The notes under the pieces were generated by a model that saw only the letters and a program-made list of their open reading frames with translations, was not told where the DNA came from and searched no databases. A DNA stretch of 64,000 bases from NCBI RefSeq assembly GCF_023101185.1, contig NZ_CP078077.1:1889630-1953629 (forward strand), given 5' to 3'. The position numbers and the translations under genes were made by a program. Shown piece after piece: positions 33,279 through 41,720 of the stretch (position 1 is the stretch's first letter; the number at the start of each line of letters is the position of its first letter). Source of the DNA: Microbacterium galbinum (GTDB lineage Bacteria; Actinomycetota; Actinomycetes; Actinomycetales; Microbacteriaceae).

Positions 33279-33595
33279 GCCGAGGCTCCTCGAGCCGGTG
33301 ATGTACGCAAAAATCCCCAGTGCGCCATTGTTTCCCCAGATATTCCCCAGACCGCCAGCCCCACGCTCGCGGTTTCGTCTGCATTCCCGACCCCTCGGGT
33401 CCCTCTGACGTTCCGTGATCCCACATCACGGGCGAGCAGACACCGTCCCACACGGTGAATGCATACAGAGAGCACTGCAGACTCCCGTCAGCATAGCCCA
33501 CCGCGGTCGCGTTCGGTAGGTTCTCCGCGCAACGATCCGAAACGATATTCCGGTGGCCCGGCACGCCGCCGCGACAGCGGGTCTATCCTGGCGCG
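33279..33595. promoter_or_regulatory. 317-bp divergent region: long CTGGGGA-box leader and leaderless ltrA promoter
   Basis: On the minus strand a TATGCT hexamer (33490-33495) is the best -10 for the glycosylphosphotransferase, leaving a leader of about 205 nt. Near its end CTGGGGA occurs three times (33314-33320, 33333-33339, 33344-33350), with further GTGGGA/GTGGGG strings upstream. On the plus strand TATCCT (33584-33589) serves the LtrA gene. No coding frame is seen. Confidence 0.5.
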
Positions 33596-34789
33596 GTGAC
33601 ACCCAACGCCACTTCGCCGAGACTGCGTCTCACCCGCATGATTCCGCGTGACGCCGCCCAGCCGCACCGGGTCGCCAGCTCGCTCGAGCTGTTCTTCGAC
33701 CTCGTGTTCGTCGTCGCCGTGAGCATCGCCTCGGCGCAGCTCCACCACGCCCTCAGTGAGGGGCATCTGCAGCACGGCATCATCTCGTACGCGATGCTCT
33801 TCTTCGCGATCTGGTGGGCGTGGATGAACTTCACGTGGTTCGCGACCGCGTTCGACACCGACGACTGGCTGTACCGCGTCACCACGATCGTGCAGATGAG
33901 CGGAGTACTCGTGCTCGCCGCCGGCATCCCCAGCGCGTTCGAACACGGCCACTTCGGGCTCGTGGTCATCGGATACGTGGTGATGCGCATCGCCATGGTC
34001 GCCCAGTGGTTGCGGGCGTCGCGCGCCGCGGGTCCGCTGCGCCAGGCGACCCGGCGGTACGCCTTCGGCATCGCCGCGGTGCAGGTGCTCTGGATTCTCT
34101 TCCTGCTGGTGCCGGACGGGCCCTTCCAGCTCGTCGCCTTCGCCGCGTTCGCGCTGCTGGAGATGTCGATCCCGGTCTTCGCCGAGCACGAGCGGCAGAC
34201 CCCCTGGCATCCGCACCACATCACCGAGCGCTACGGACTGTTCACCCTGATCGTTCTCGGCGAGAGCCTGCTGGCGTCGGCGAACGCGATCATCGAGGCG
34301 CTGCACGAGGCCGAGTCCTTCGTGCCCTTCATCTCCATCTCCGTGCTCACCCTGGTGGTGACGGCATCGCTGTGGTGGATCTACTTCTGGCCGGAGCACC
34401 ATCGTGCGGTCGGATCGTTCGGCAGCTCGCTGCGCTACGGCTACACGCACTACCTGATCTTCGCGGCGGCGGCCGCCTTCTCGGCCGGCATCGAGGTCGA
34501 GCTCGACGTGCTCACGGGCAAGAGCGAGCTGTCGAGTACGGCCGCGTCCTTCACGGTGACGGTGCCGATCGCCGTCTTCCTGCTCGGCGTCTGGTGGGTC
34601 GCCATCCGCAGGAGCGCTGACCGCGTCGTGAACACGGTCGTGCCGATCGGTGCGGTGCTCGTGCTGCTCGACCCGATCCTTCCGGTCCCCGTAGCGCTCA
34701 CCGCGGTGATCATGGTGATCATCGTGGTGTTCCTGGTGCTCCACCCGCCGGTGCCGGAGAAGAAGGCCGCCGTCATCGAGAACGCATAG
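33596..34789 (+). CDS. Low-temperature-requirement protein A (LtrA) family membrane protein
   Basis: 397 residues from a GTG placed 6 nt after TATCCT (leaderless). About 10-12 membrane segments. The family opening is clear: PHRVASSLELFFDLVFVVAVS, then HHALSEGHLQHGIISYAMLFFAIWWAW, and later RYGLFTLIVLGESLLASANAI. LtrA was named from a Listeria mutant unable to grow in the cold; its biochemical role is unknown. Confidence 0.9.
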   Translation: MTPNATSPRLRLTRMIPRDAAQPHRVASSLELFFDLVFVVAVSIASAQLHHALSEGHLQHGIISYAMLFFAIWWAWMNFTWFATAFDTDDWLYRVTTIVQMSGVLVLAAGIPSAFEHGHFGLVVIGYVVMRIAMVAQWLRASRAAGPLRQATRRYAFGIAAVQVLWILFLLVPDGPFQLVAFAAFALLEMSIPVFAEHERQTPWHPHHITERYGLFTLIVLGESLLASANAIIEALHEAESFVPFISISVLTLVVTASLWWIYFWPEHHRAVGSFGSSLRYGYTHYLIFAAAAAFSAGIEVELDVLTGKSELSSTAASFTVTVPIAVFLLGVWWVAIRRSADRVVNTVVPIGAVLVLLDPILPVPVALTAVIMVIIVVFLVLHPPVPEKKAAVIENA

Positions 34790-34861
34790 CCCGCGCAGGG
34801 GCGACGCATCGCTCGCCGCGCGACCATGGATGCTCCCGACCCGCACACGAGGAGCGCGACC

Positions 34862-35776
34862 ATGACCCGGATCCCCGAGCCCGACCGTACGCCCGAGGGC
34901 CCCGCCTACGAAGGTCGCCTTCTCGATCGTCCCGATGAGGAGGTGGTCGATCAGGGCGCGGCCTTCGACCTGCGCACCCTGCTGACGCGCCGCGGAGTGC
35001 TGAGCCTGGCGGGGATCGGCGTGGGCGCGGTGGTGCTCGCCGCCTGCGCGCCGTCGGTCACGGCATCCGGTTCTCCTTCCCCGACCGCAACGCCGACGCC
35101 CAGCCCGACTCCCACCCCCACGCCGACGTCGGATGCCGTGGCCGCCGACGTCTCGGAGATCCCCGAGGAGACCGCGGGGCCTTACCCGGGCGACGGCTCG
35201 AACGGTCCGGACATCCTCGAGGACTCGGGCATCGTCCGCCAGGACATCCGCTCCTCCATCGACGGCGGCGCGACCGCCGGGGGAGTGCCGCTCGTGTTCG
35301 AGCTGCAGATCGTCGATGTCGCCAGCGGGGCGCCTGCCGAGGGCGTCGCCGTGTACGCCTGGCACTGCACGGCACAGGGCGAGTACTCGATGTATTCTTC
35401 GGGGCTGCAGGACGTCACCTACCTGCGGGGCGTGCAGGTGGCGGATGCCGCGGGCACGGTGTCGTTCACCTCGATCTTCCCCGGCTGCTACGCCGGGCGC
35501 TGGCCGCACATCCACTTCGAGGTGTATCCGGACGTCGCGTCGATCACCGACGCGAGCAATGCGATCGCGACGTCTCAGCTGGCGCTGCCCGAGGCCGAGT
35601 GCGCGGCGGTCTACGCGACCTCGGGCTACGACGGCTCGGCTCGGAATCTCTCTGGGATCACGCTCGCCAGCGACAACGTTTTCGGGGAGGATTCGGCCGT
35701 GTCGCAGCTCGCGACGATGTCAGGGGATGCGTCCGTGGGGTACCGTGCGGTGCTGGCCGTGGGAGTGACGGTCTGA
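34862..35776 (+). CDS. Exported lipoprotein with intradiol ring-cleavage dioxygenase fold
   Basis: 304 residues; the ATG at 34862 follows GAGGAG (about 34850). The N-terminus carries LLTRRGVLSLAGIGVGAVVLAACAP, which combines a twin-arginine start with a lipobox (LAAC), so the mature protein should be a lipoprotein on the outer face. A Thr/Pro linker leads to a domain like the protocatechuate 3,4-dioxygenase beta subunit: ETAGPYPGD, EGVAVYAWHCTAQGEYSMYS, FPGCYAGRWPHIHFEVY. The two His (HIH) and Tyr residues match the ferric-iron ligands of the family. The natural substrate of such exported intradiol-like proteins is not known. Confidence 0.85.
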   Translation: MTRIPEPDRTPEGPAYEGRLLDRPDEEVVDQGAAFDLRTLLTRRGVLSLAGIGVGAVVLAACAPSVTASGSPSPTATPTPSPTPTPTPTSDAVAADVSEIPEETAGPYPGDGSNGPDILEDSGIVRQDIRSSIDGGATAGGVPLVFELQIVDVASGAPAEGVAVYAWHCTAQGEYSMYSSGLQDVTYLRGVQVADAAGTVSFTSIFPGCYAGRWPHIHFEVYPDVASITDASNAIATSQLALPEAECAAVYATSGYDGSARNLSGITLASDNVFGEDSAVSQLATMSGDASVGYRAVLAVGVTV

Positions 35777-35942
35777 CACGGCCAGCGCAAATCTGCTAGT
35801 CTATCTAAGCAACGTGTGTGCACGCCCCTCTCGGCGCCCACGTCGCCACTGATCAGGGCCATTCCGGACCACGCACATCGACGCGCGCGGCATCCGCCCA
35901 CGATCTTCCATCGCGGAGCGCCGACGCGCCCGCCACACAGCA

Positions 35943-36236
35943 ATGATGAGCATGACCATGAGTACGACAACTTTCCATCCGACCGATCCGTTGACCTGGA
36001 AGCAGGCCGACCTCGATGTGCACGTCGCGACCCGCGACGGCGAGTTCGCCGGTTTCGTCGAGTTTGACGGCACCGCCCACGTCGTGCGTGATGCGCGCGG
36101 TGCCGATCTCGGCACATTCGCCGATCTCGACGACGCCCAGCGGGCTCTGGAGTTCTCACACGAACCCCACAGCAAGCGCCGGAACCTCGGTTTTCCCGCG
36201 GTTTTCCGCCGCCGCCCGCGCCGCGCACGCGCCTGA
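35943..36236 (+). CDS. Small hypothetical protein
   Basis: 97 residues from the first ATG; several in-frame ATGs follow and the one at 35961 (MSTTTFHPTDPLTWKQ) is an equally good start. There is no clear Shine-Dalgarno. A compact region (DLDVHVATRDGEFAGFVEFDGTAHVVRDARGADLGTFADLDDAQRAL) looks like a small alpha/beta domain, and the tail is very basic (FRRRPRRARA). Not recognised. A hairpin terminator follows directly, which supports it as a real monocistronic gene. Confidence 0.6.
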   Translation: MMSMTMSTTTFHPTDPLTWKQADLDVHVATRDGEFAGFVEFDGTAHVVRDARGADLGTFADLDDAQRALEFSHEPHSKRRNLGFPAVFRRRPRRARA

Positions 36237-36244
36237 ACGACCCC

Positions 36245-36273
36245 GCCCCTCCGGAATCACATGCCGGAGGGGC
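36245..36273 (+). terminator. Hairpin terminator after the small hypothetical gene
   Basis: Perfect 10-bp stem GCCCCTCCGG / CCGGAGGGGC (36245-36254, 36264-36273), 9-nt loop, followed by TTTCG. Confidence 0.85.
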
Positions 36274-36306
36274 TTTCGTATGCCCTCCCGCGTATGCGGG
36301 CGGGGT

Positions 36307-36376
36307 TAGCCTGAGGTCAGCGATCGGCATCTGCCCTTGGCTTCTGAAGCTCAAGGGCTCCCGATCGGAAGGAGAG
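36307..36376 (+). promoter_or_regulatory. Promoter and structured leader of the desaturase gene
   Basis: TAGCCT (36307-36312) is a likely -10. The leader then folds: outer arms GATCGG/CCGATC (36322-36327, 36361-36366), middle arms GCCCTTG/CAAGGGC (36333-36339, 36352-36358), inner arms GCTTC/GAAGC (36340-36344, 36346-36350). The outer arm abuts the Shine-Dalgarno GGAAGGAGAG (36367-36376), so the hairpin could control ribosome access. Confidence 0.6.
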
Positions 36377-36380
36377 CATC

Positions 36381-37496
36381 ATCTCCACTTCACAGCTCGA
36401 ATCCACCGCTTCCACGCTCGGCCCCATCCGGCAGACCTATTCCGGAAACGCCGACTTCCCGCCGATGGCGAAGGCGTATCGCGATGTGCAGCAGGTGGTC
36501 AAGGAGACCGGCCTGATGCAGCGCACCCCGGTCTTCTACTCTCTCGTCGCGGGGGCGCTCGCCCTCGGCTTCGGTGGTGCGATCACCGGGTTCATCCTGC
36601 TCGGCGACAGCTGGTTCCAGCTCCTCATCGCCGGAGCCCTCGGCATCCTCTTCACGCAGGTGGCGTTCCTCGCTCATGAGGCCGCCCACCGCCAGATCCT
36701 CGCGTCCGGGCCGGCGAACTTCCGCCTGGCGCGGATCCTCGCGGCCGGCGCCGTCGGGATGAGCTACCACTGGTGGGACTCCAAGCACACCCGCCACCAC
36801 GGCAACCCGAACCAGGTCGGCAAGGACCCCGACATCCAGGTCGACACGATCTCGTTCCTCGAGACGGATGCCGCGCAGTCGCGCGGTCTCGTGCGCCTGA
36901 TCACCCGCAAGCAGGGCTGGCTGTTCTTCCCGCTGCTCACGCTCGAGGGGATCAACCTCCACTACATCAGCCTCAAGCACCTCACCACGCAGAAGAACGT
37001 GAAGGGCCGCTGGACCGAGCTGAGCCTCATCGCGCTCCGCCTCGCGCTGGTCATCGTGCCGGTCTTCCTCTTCCTCCCCTTGGGCATGGCCTTCGCGTTC
37101 ATGGGCGTGCAGCTCGCCGTCTTCGGCGTCTACATGGGCGCGTCCTTCGCTCCCAACCACAAGGGCATGCCGGTCATCGCGCCCGATGCCAAGCTCGACT
37201 TCTTCTCGAAGCAGGTGCGCACCTCGCGCAACGTCAACGGCGGCTGGTGGGCCACCTGGTTCATGGGCGGGCTCAACCACCAGGTCGAGCATCACCTGTT
37301 CCCGAACATGTCGCGCCTGCACCTCTCGAAGGCACGCGGAATCGTGCGCGACTACTGCGCGGCCAACAGCATCCCCTACACGGAGACGAGCCTGTGGCGG
37401 TCGTACGCGATCGTCATCGCTTACCTCAACCGTGTGGGGCTCGCCGCGAGCGATCCGTTCGACTGCCCGGCCGCGTCGCAGATGCGCCGCGCATAG
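36381..37496 (+). CDS. Fatty-acid desaturase, apparent ATC start
   Basis: 371 residues if begun at the ATC at 36381, 6 nt after AGGAG (36370-36374). The first conventional in-frame start is the ATG at 36465, which has no Shine-Dalgarno and would drop 28 residues (ISTSQLESTASTLGPIRQ ...) that read as normal coding sequence. Four membrane segments and three histidine boxes are present: HEAAH, HTRHH and HQVEHH, as in acyl-lipid/acyl-CoA front-end or delta-type desaturases with a diiron centre. It introduces a double bond in membrane fatty acids, often in response to cold. An ATC start is rare; a sequencing error or strain-specific mutation of ATG is the alternative. Confidence 0.88.
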   Translation: MSTSQLESTASTLGPIRQTYSGNADFPPMAKAYRDVQQVVKETGLMQRTPVFYSLVAGALALGFGGAITGFILLGDSWFQLLIAGALGILFTQVAFLAHEAAHRQILASGPANFRLARILAAGAVGMSYHWWDSKHTRHHGNPNQVGKDPDIQVDTISFLETDAAQSRGLVRLITRKQGWLFFPLLTLEGINLHYISLKHLTTQKNVKGRWTELSLIALRLALVIVPVFLFLPLGMAFAFMGVQLAVFGVYMGASFAPNHKGMPVIAPDAKLDFFSKQVRTSRNVNGGWWATWFMGGLNHQVEHHLFPNMSRLHLSKARGIVRDYCAANSIPYTETSLWRSYAIVIAYLNRVGLAASDPFDCPAASQMRRA

Positions 37497-37505
37497 ACGA
37501 CGACC

Positions 37506-37546
37506 ATGACGAAGGCCCGAGCGGAATCCGCTCGGGCCTTCGTCAT
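37506..37546. terminator. Bidirectional hairpin terminator
   Basis: Perfect 19-bp stem (37506-37524 with 37528-37546) with a 3-nt loop, between the convergent desaturase and DivIVA-like genes. T- and A-rich bases are present at each side of the stem. Confidence 0.9.
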
Positions 37547-37557
37547 GCCGGGGTGTG

Positions 37558-38952
37558 TCAGCGTGACGAGTCGTCGTCGCTCTCGACGACCTCGATCGTG
37601 ATCTTCTCGAGCGGACGATCGTCGTCGATCGCCTCGTCATCCAGCACCTCGTCGCCCAGGAACTCCTCAGCGGGCTCGTCGTCGACCGTCGCGACCTCGC
37701 CGAGCGACGCGGTCGCGCCGCCCTCATCGGAGAAGACGCCGTCGGGGCGGATGAGCTCGCGCACCTCGGCCATGAAGCTCGTGAGCTGCTGCTGCTGCCA
37801 GCGCAGCTGACGGGTACGGTCCTCGGCATCCCGCAACACCGTGTTGGTGTGCGTCGTGACGGCGTCGACGATCTTCTGCGACTTCACCCGCGCGCGGTCG
37901 AGCGTCTCGCGGGCGCGCACCTGGGCGTCTGCCTCGATGGACTGCGCCTGCGAACGCATGAGGCGCTCGTAGTCGTCGGCCTTCGCCGAGATGCGCTGGG
38001 CGTGGTCGAGAGAGGCCGAGACCTGCTCGTTCGCATCGCTCGTGATGCGCTCGGCGTGGGCGACGGCCTGGTTGTGCAGCACGAGGAACTCCTGCTGGGC
38101 GTCGTCCTGGCGGCGGGTCAGCGTCTCTTCGAACTCGAGCACGCGGGCGTTCATCTCGCGCACGTCGCGCTCGGCGTCGGCACGCAGCTGCGTGGTCTCG
38201 CGGGTGACGAGCGAGCGCAGTGCGGCCGCTCCCTTCTCCGCCTCGGTGCGGATGGCCGTGGCCTCCTGCGAGGCCTGGTTGACCTTCTCGGTGGCGTGGG
38301 CGCCCTCGCGCTCGATGCGCGCCTCGTGCGCCGTGTACTCGGTGTCGATCTTGAGGCGCACCTGGTCGGCATCCCGCTCGGCCTGGGAGATGATGCGGGC
38401 GACGTCGGCCTCGGCCTCGGCGCGCTGGGCGGCGACCTCTTCGCGGGCGGCGGCCATGAGGCGGTCGGCCTGCACCGCGGCGTTCTGGATCAGGACGTTC
38501 GCCTGCTCCTCCGCCACGCGCAGGATCGCCTCGAACTGCTGGCGCGACGGCGCCTCCTCACCGTCCGGGGCGGGGGCGTCGACGAGCTCGGACGTCAGCG
38601 TCGCGACCTGCTGCTCGGTCTCGGCGACCTTCGCCTTCAGGGCCGTCAGCTCGCTCTCGAGCTCTTCGCGGGCGGCGCCCTCCTCCGACTTCAGCGCGTC
38701 GATCGCGTCGGCGTGGCGCACCTCGGCGTCGGCCAGATCGGCGTTCGCCTGCTGCAGCTGGTTGCGCAGCGTCGACAGTGCGGAGTCGACCTCCGCCTTG
38801 TCGTAGCCGCGGAAGCCGATCGTGAACGCCGCCGGAGACGACGAGGAGCCCTGCGGAGAAGAGGCTGCGGGCGGCGTGGTCTCGATCAGCTGGTCGAAGA
38901 AGTCGGGGGAGCGGTCGCCGCTGCGGTCTTCGGACTCGGAGGATTCGCTCAT
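37558..38952 (-). CDS. DivIVA-like coiled-coil protein
   Basis: 464 residues from the ATG at 38952, with AGAAAGG upstream; a longer open frame beyond it has no coding character. After a Ser-rich N-terminus comes a short DivIVA-type membrane-curvature motif (FTIGFRGYDKAEVDSALSTLRNQL). An almost continuous Ala/Glu/Arg-rich coiled coil of about 330 residues (about 65-400) follows, then a conserved RQLRWQQQQLTSFMAEVRELI, and a very acidic tail. In actinobacteria such proteins organise polar growth or cell-wall machinery from the cytoplasmic side. It is much longer than Wag31, so it is probably a paralogue. Confidence 0.85.
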   Translation of the reverse strand: MSESSESEDRSGDRSPDFFDQLIETTPPAASSPQGSSSSPAAFTIGFRGYDKAEVDSALSTLRNQLQQANADLADAEVRHADAIDALKSEEGAAREELESELTALKAKVAETEQQVATLTSELVDAPAPDGEEAPSRQQFEAILRVAEEQANVLIQNAAVQADRLMAAAREEVAAQRAEAEADVARIISQAERDADQVRLKIDTEYTAHEARIEREGAHATEKVNQASQEATAIRTEAEKGAAALRSLVTRETTQLRADAERDVREMNARVLEFEETLTRRQDDAQQEFLVLHNQAVAHAERITSDANEQVSASLDHAQRISAKADDYERLMRSQAQSIEADAQVRARETLDRARVKSQKIVDAVTTHTNTVLRDAEDRTRQLRWQQQQLTSFMAEVRELIRPDGVFSDEGGATASLGEVATVDDEPAEEFLGDEVLDDEAIDDDRPLEKITIEVVESDDDSSR

Positions 38953-39130
38953 GGTTCGTGCCTTTCTGGGGCAGGTCCGTGAGGACCGGGGAGGGATCGT
39001 GAAGGGCCGATGCCGTGACAGCCGCTGCGAGCCGCTGTCGCCGTCGCAGTCCAGCCTAGTTGCGTCGGGCGGGAGTTGCGTGCCGGTTTCACCCGGCGCG
39101 AAAGGCGAATTCACCCCGCGCGAGGGGCGA

Positions 39131-39652
39131 TCAGGCGTCGAGTGCCCAGCGGGCGTTCTGGGGGTCGAGCAGGTGACCGCGAAGGTATTCGAGGTGCGGG
39201 CCCTCCGACACCGTGACCCCGCGCGCTGCGGCGGCGGTCGAGATGCGCGTGCGCAGGTCCTGCCAGAACGAGACGGTCTGGGGGAAGCCCATGTACTCGC
39301 GGAACGTCTCGACCTGCACGCGCGTGCCGGCGGGATCTGGCACCAGGCGCACGATCGTGTCATCGGGCTCGACGAAGCGGATGCCGAAGCCGCCGTCCGC
39401 GCGTCCCGGGAAGTCCTTGGGCTTCTTGCCCGCGGCCTCGGCGACGATCTCGCGCGCCGCGTCTTCGGGGGCATGGATGACGACGGTGGTTCCGAATTCG
39501 ACGAGCACGTTCACCAGTTGCTTCGCGGCGAACTTGCGTCCGGCGTTCTCGCCGGCGGCTGCGGCCTTGCGGTTCGCCCACCTCTTGATGAAGGGGCCGC
39601 CGATGATGAGTACGAGGACGAGAATGCCGAGAAGGATGATTGTCGGGTCCAC
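39131..39652 (-). CDS. Membrane-anchored hypothetical protein
   Basis: 173 residues from the GTG at 39652. This start is chosen over the in-frame GTG at 39658 because TACGCT (39659-39664) lies exactly 6 nt before it, the spacing seen at many other genes here. One N-terminal membrane segment (PTIILLGILVLVLIIGG) is followed by a basic stretch and a soluble alpha/beta domain (VIHAPEDAAREIVAEAAGKKPKDF, GIRFVEPDDTIVRLVPDPAGTRVQVETF). The shape is of a membrane-tethered START/polyketide-cyclase-like or stress domain, but I do not recognise the family. Confidence 0.7.
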   Translation of the reverse strand: MDPTIILLGILVLVLIIGGPFIKRWANRKAAAAGENAGRKFAAKQLVNVLVEFGTTVVIHAPEDAAREIVAEAAGKKPKDFPGRADGGFGIRFVEPDDTIVRLVPDPAGTRVQVETFREYMGFPQTVSFWQDLRTRISTAAAARGVTVSEGPHLEYLRGHLLDPQNARWALDA

Positions 39653-39704
39653 GGCCACAGCGTAGCGGGTGCGTGCGGTCGGCTGGCGCGCACCGATATT
39701 TCGG

Positions 39705-40007
39705 TTAGCTCGACAGCACGTGATCGAGCACCAGCTCGCCGCTGGCGTTGAGGTGCTGCATCAGTTCGGCGATGCGCTGCGGGTCGACGGCGGGCGGCTG
39801 CTCCTCGTCGAAGCCGAACTGCAGGGGGATCGCCGGATGGATCCAGACCGTCGACCGCTTGTTGGGGCCGCTGTCACGCGGCGCCCACGTCATCATGAAG
39901 CTCTCCTGTCGGCGCAGCTTCGTCGCGATGATGATCTTGAGATGCGCGAGCGTCACGTCCTCGATGATGATCGGGTCGGAAGTGCCGTCGTACCTGAGCC
40001 TGCCCAT
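39705..40007 (-). CDS. Small conserved protein (DUF7882-like)
   Basis: 100 residues: MGRLRYDGTSDPIIIEDVTLAHLKIIIATKLRRQESF, then an aromatic/His stretch (TVWIHPAIPLQFGFDE) and an Ala/Leu helix (PQRIAELMQHLNASGELVL). From memory this matches a small family common in Microbacteriaceae, sometimes mislabelled as ATP-dependent DNA ligase; no enzymatic motif is visible. TACGGT (40014-40019) lies 6 nt before the ATG, so the message is probably leaderless. Confidence 0.7.
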   Translation of the reverse strand: MGRLRYDGTSDPIIIEDVTLAHLKIIIATKLRRQESFMMTWAPRDSGPNKRSTVWIHPAIPLQFGFDEEQPPAVDPQRIAELMQHLNASGELVLDHVLSS

Positions 40008-40164
40008 AGAAGAACCGTACGCCCTAGCTCGTTCCGTGCGCGAAACCTGGTTCGAGAAAAATATCGGTGTACTCGCGTGATGAAACGCGTCTGGCAGAGT
40101 CTCATCAGTGGGGAGGCACGAGCTAAACGAGCGCGTGCTCGATTTCCGAGCGGGGAGGCTCAGG

Positions 40165-41589
40165 ATGACGATTCGACAGCAGGCCGGCGTGCGCGTTCTT
40201 GCGACGTTGGCGACGGCAGCGCTGGTCACGGTGGGGCTGTGGGGTGCGGTCGCGCCCGCAAGCGCCGATGTGCCAGTTGATCCGGCGGGGCAGTTCGTCG
40301 CACCGCTGTGCGCCGGCGAGACGCTGGACGATCCCACGAACGCGGAGGGCACAGTCGAGAACCTCGCGCTCGTGTTCGGGGCGCGGCTCGACGACTACAA
40401 CGCCGGGAAGGTCGTGCCGCTGTACGACACATTCGGTCTCAACGAGCTCAACGGCTATCCGGCGGTGTGCGGAACGCGATATGTCGATGGCGTCGGCCCC
40501 GTCTCGGAGTGGATGTTCTGCACCGACTACTTCTCGCACGTCTGCAGCGGTGTCGATGCCGAGGGCAATCTCGTCGACATCGACGGTGTTCCGATTCCCG
40601 GGATGGACTCCCTGCCGGGTGCGAACGCCAAGCTCAACGCCGACCAGGAGAAACTGATCGCGTATCTCGTGCAGCACGGTCACGCGACCTACGACGGCGT
40701 CGGATACTTCGAGTTCGGCGGCACATCCAGAGCGGTGGCGGATGGGGGATCCTTCGAGCGCGCGGCTCTGCAGATCCTGGTCTGGTGCATCAGCGACCCG
40801 GTTGCCGCGGAACCCACGGGTGCCGAGATCGATCGGGCCGCCACGTGCGAGGCGAACATGAACGCCGAGACCCAGGCATCGATTCTCGCCGATCTGCCGG
40901 ATGACCCGACACTCGTCGTCGACGGGCCCGAGGTCGCGCTCGAGGCCGGTCAGCCCGCGGAGTTCACGGTGACGACCGACGTCTTCACCTCGCCGCTCGC
41001 CGTCTCGGCGACAGGAGCGGCCGGATCCTTCGCCGTGCTCAGCGGGCCGGGAACGCTCGACGGCACGAGTCTCACGGTCACGGGCGCGGGGGAGCCCGTG
41101 AGCGTCGTGCTCGAGTACACCTCGACCGAAGCGGGAACGGTCACGCTCGATATCGTCGCGACGCCGTCGGCGATCTCTCACATCGGGTGGAATCAGAGCC
41201 CCGGTATCTCGCTGGATGGTCGTCCGTGCCAGGTCTTCGCGACGTTCCACGTCGCCGACCAGGTGGTGCTCACCGGTGCCGCCTCCGCGACGTTCCTGGC
41301 GGACGGAGGTACGGACGGAGGTACGGACGGCGGTACGGACGGCGGTACGGACGGCGGTACCGGCGGCGGTACGGATGGCGGTACGGACGGCGGCACGGAC
41401 ACCGGCACGGTTGGCAACGCCGGAGCAGGGTCATCCGGATCGAACGACCAGACCTCCCTCGCTGCCACAGGTGGCGAGCCGGTCGGAGTCGTGGTGCTGA
41501 TCGCGGCGTTCGCCGCGGTGCTCGTGGGTGCGATCCTCGCAGCCCGGAAGCGTCGCAGCACCGCCGGCACGGTCGCCCACCAGGACTAG
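40165..41589 (+). CDS. Cell-wall-anchored surface protein with candidate thioester domain and LAATG sorting signal
   Basis: 474 residues. Signal peptide: QQAGVRVLATLATAALVTVGLWGAVAPASA. Ahead of a middle beta domain, a Cys in EWMFCTDYF (C119) and a Gln in RAALQILVWCISD (Q203) are positioned like the Cys and Gln of thioester (TQXA-type) adhesin domains, which bind host or surface amines covalently. Residues about 250-375 look like an Ig-like stalk. Then come a GGTD repeat linker, LAATG (432-436), a membrane helix and RKRRS, i.e. a class-E-type sortase signal. It should end up covalently bound to peptidoglycan. No sortase gene is in this window. GGGGAGG provides the ribosome binding site. Confidence 0.75.
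   Translation: MTIRQQAGVRVLATLATAALVTVGLWGAVAPASADVPVDPAGQFVAPLCAGETLDDPTNAEGTVENLALVFGARLDDYNAGKVVPLYDTFGLNELNGYPAVCGTRYVDGVGPVSEWMFCTDYFSHVCSGVDAEGNLVDIDGVPIPGMDSLPGANAKLNADQEKLIAYLVQHGHATYDGVGYFEFGGTSRAVADGGSFERAALQILVWCISDPVAAEPTGAEIDRAATCEANMNAETQASILADLPDDPTLVVDGPEVALEAGQPAEFTVTTDVFTSPLAVSATGAAGSFAVLSGPGTLDGTSLTVTGAGEPVSVVLEYTSTEAGTVTLDIVATPSAISHIGWNQSPGISLDGRPCQVFATFHVADQVVLTGAASATFLADGGTDGGTDGGTDGGTDGGTGGGTDGGTDGGTDTGTVGNAGAGSSGSNDQTSLAATGGEPVGVVVLIAAFAAVLVGAILAARKRRSTAGTVAHQD
41305..41400. repeat. Eight tandem 12-bp units encoding GGTD repeats
   Basis: Eight in-frame copies of a 12-bp unit (GGAGGTACGGAC and one- to three-base variants) encode the Gly-Gly-Thr-Asp linker of the wall-anchored protein. 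A likely site of length variation. Confidence 0.9.
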
Positions 41590-41595
41590 TGGGTC

Positions 41596-41626
41596 GTCGC
41601 CGCCCGGAGACACGCCGGGCGGCGAC
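41596..41626 (+). terminator. GC-rich hairpin after the surface-protein gene
   Basis: Perfect 12-bp stem GTCGCCGCCCGG / CCGGGCGGCGAC (41596-41607, 41615-41626), 7-nt loop, 7 bp after the stop. No U-tract. Confidence 0.65.
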
Positions 41627-41720
41627 GGCTGCGCACCCGCGAGAGAGCCGTCTGCGCTGGTACCGTGACGGCGGGGGACATCATGTCCGCTGGGGCCGAA
41701 CGACCACGGGAGAGCGCGAC

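Noticed and set aside
41305..41400. Short tandem repeats as a possible CRISPR
   Set aside because: Units are 12 bp without spacers and encode an in-frame GGTD linker.
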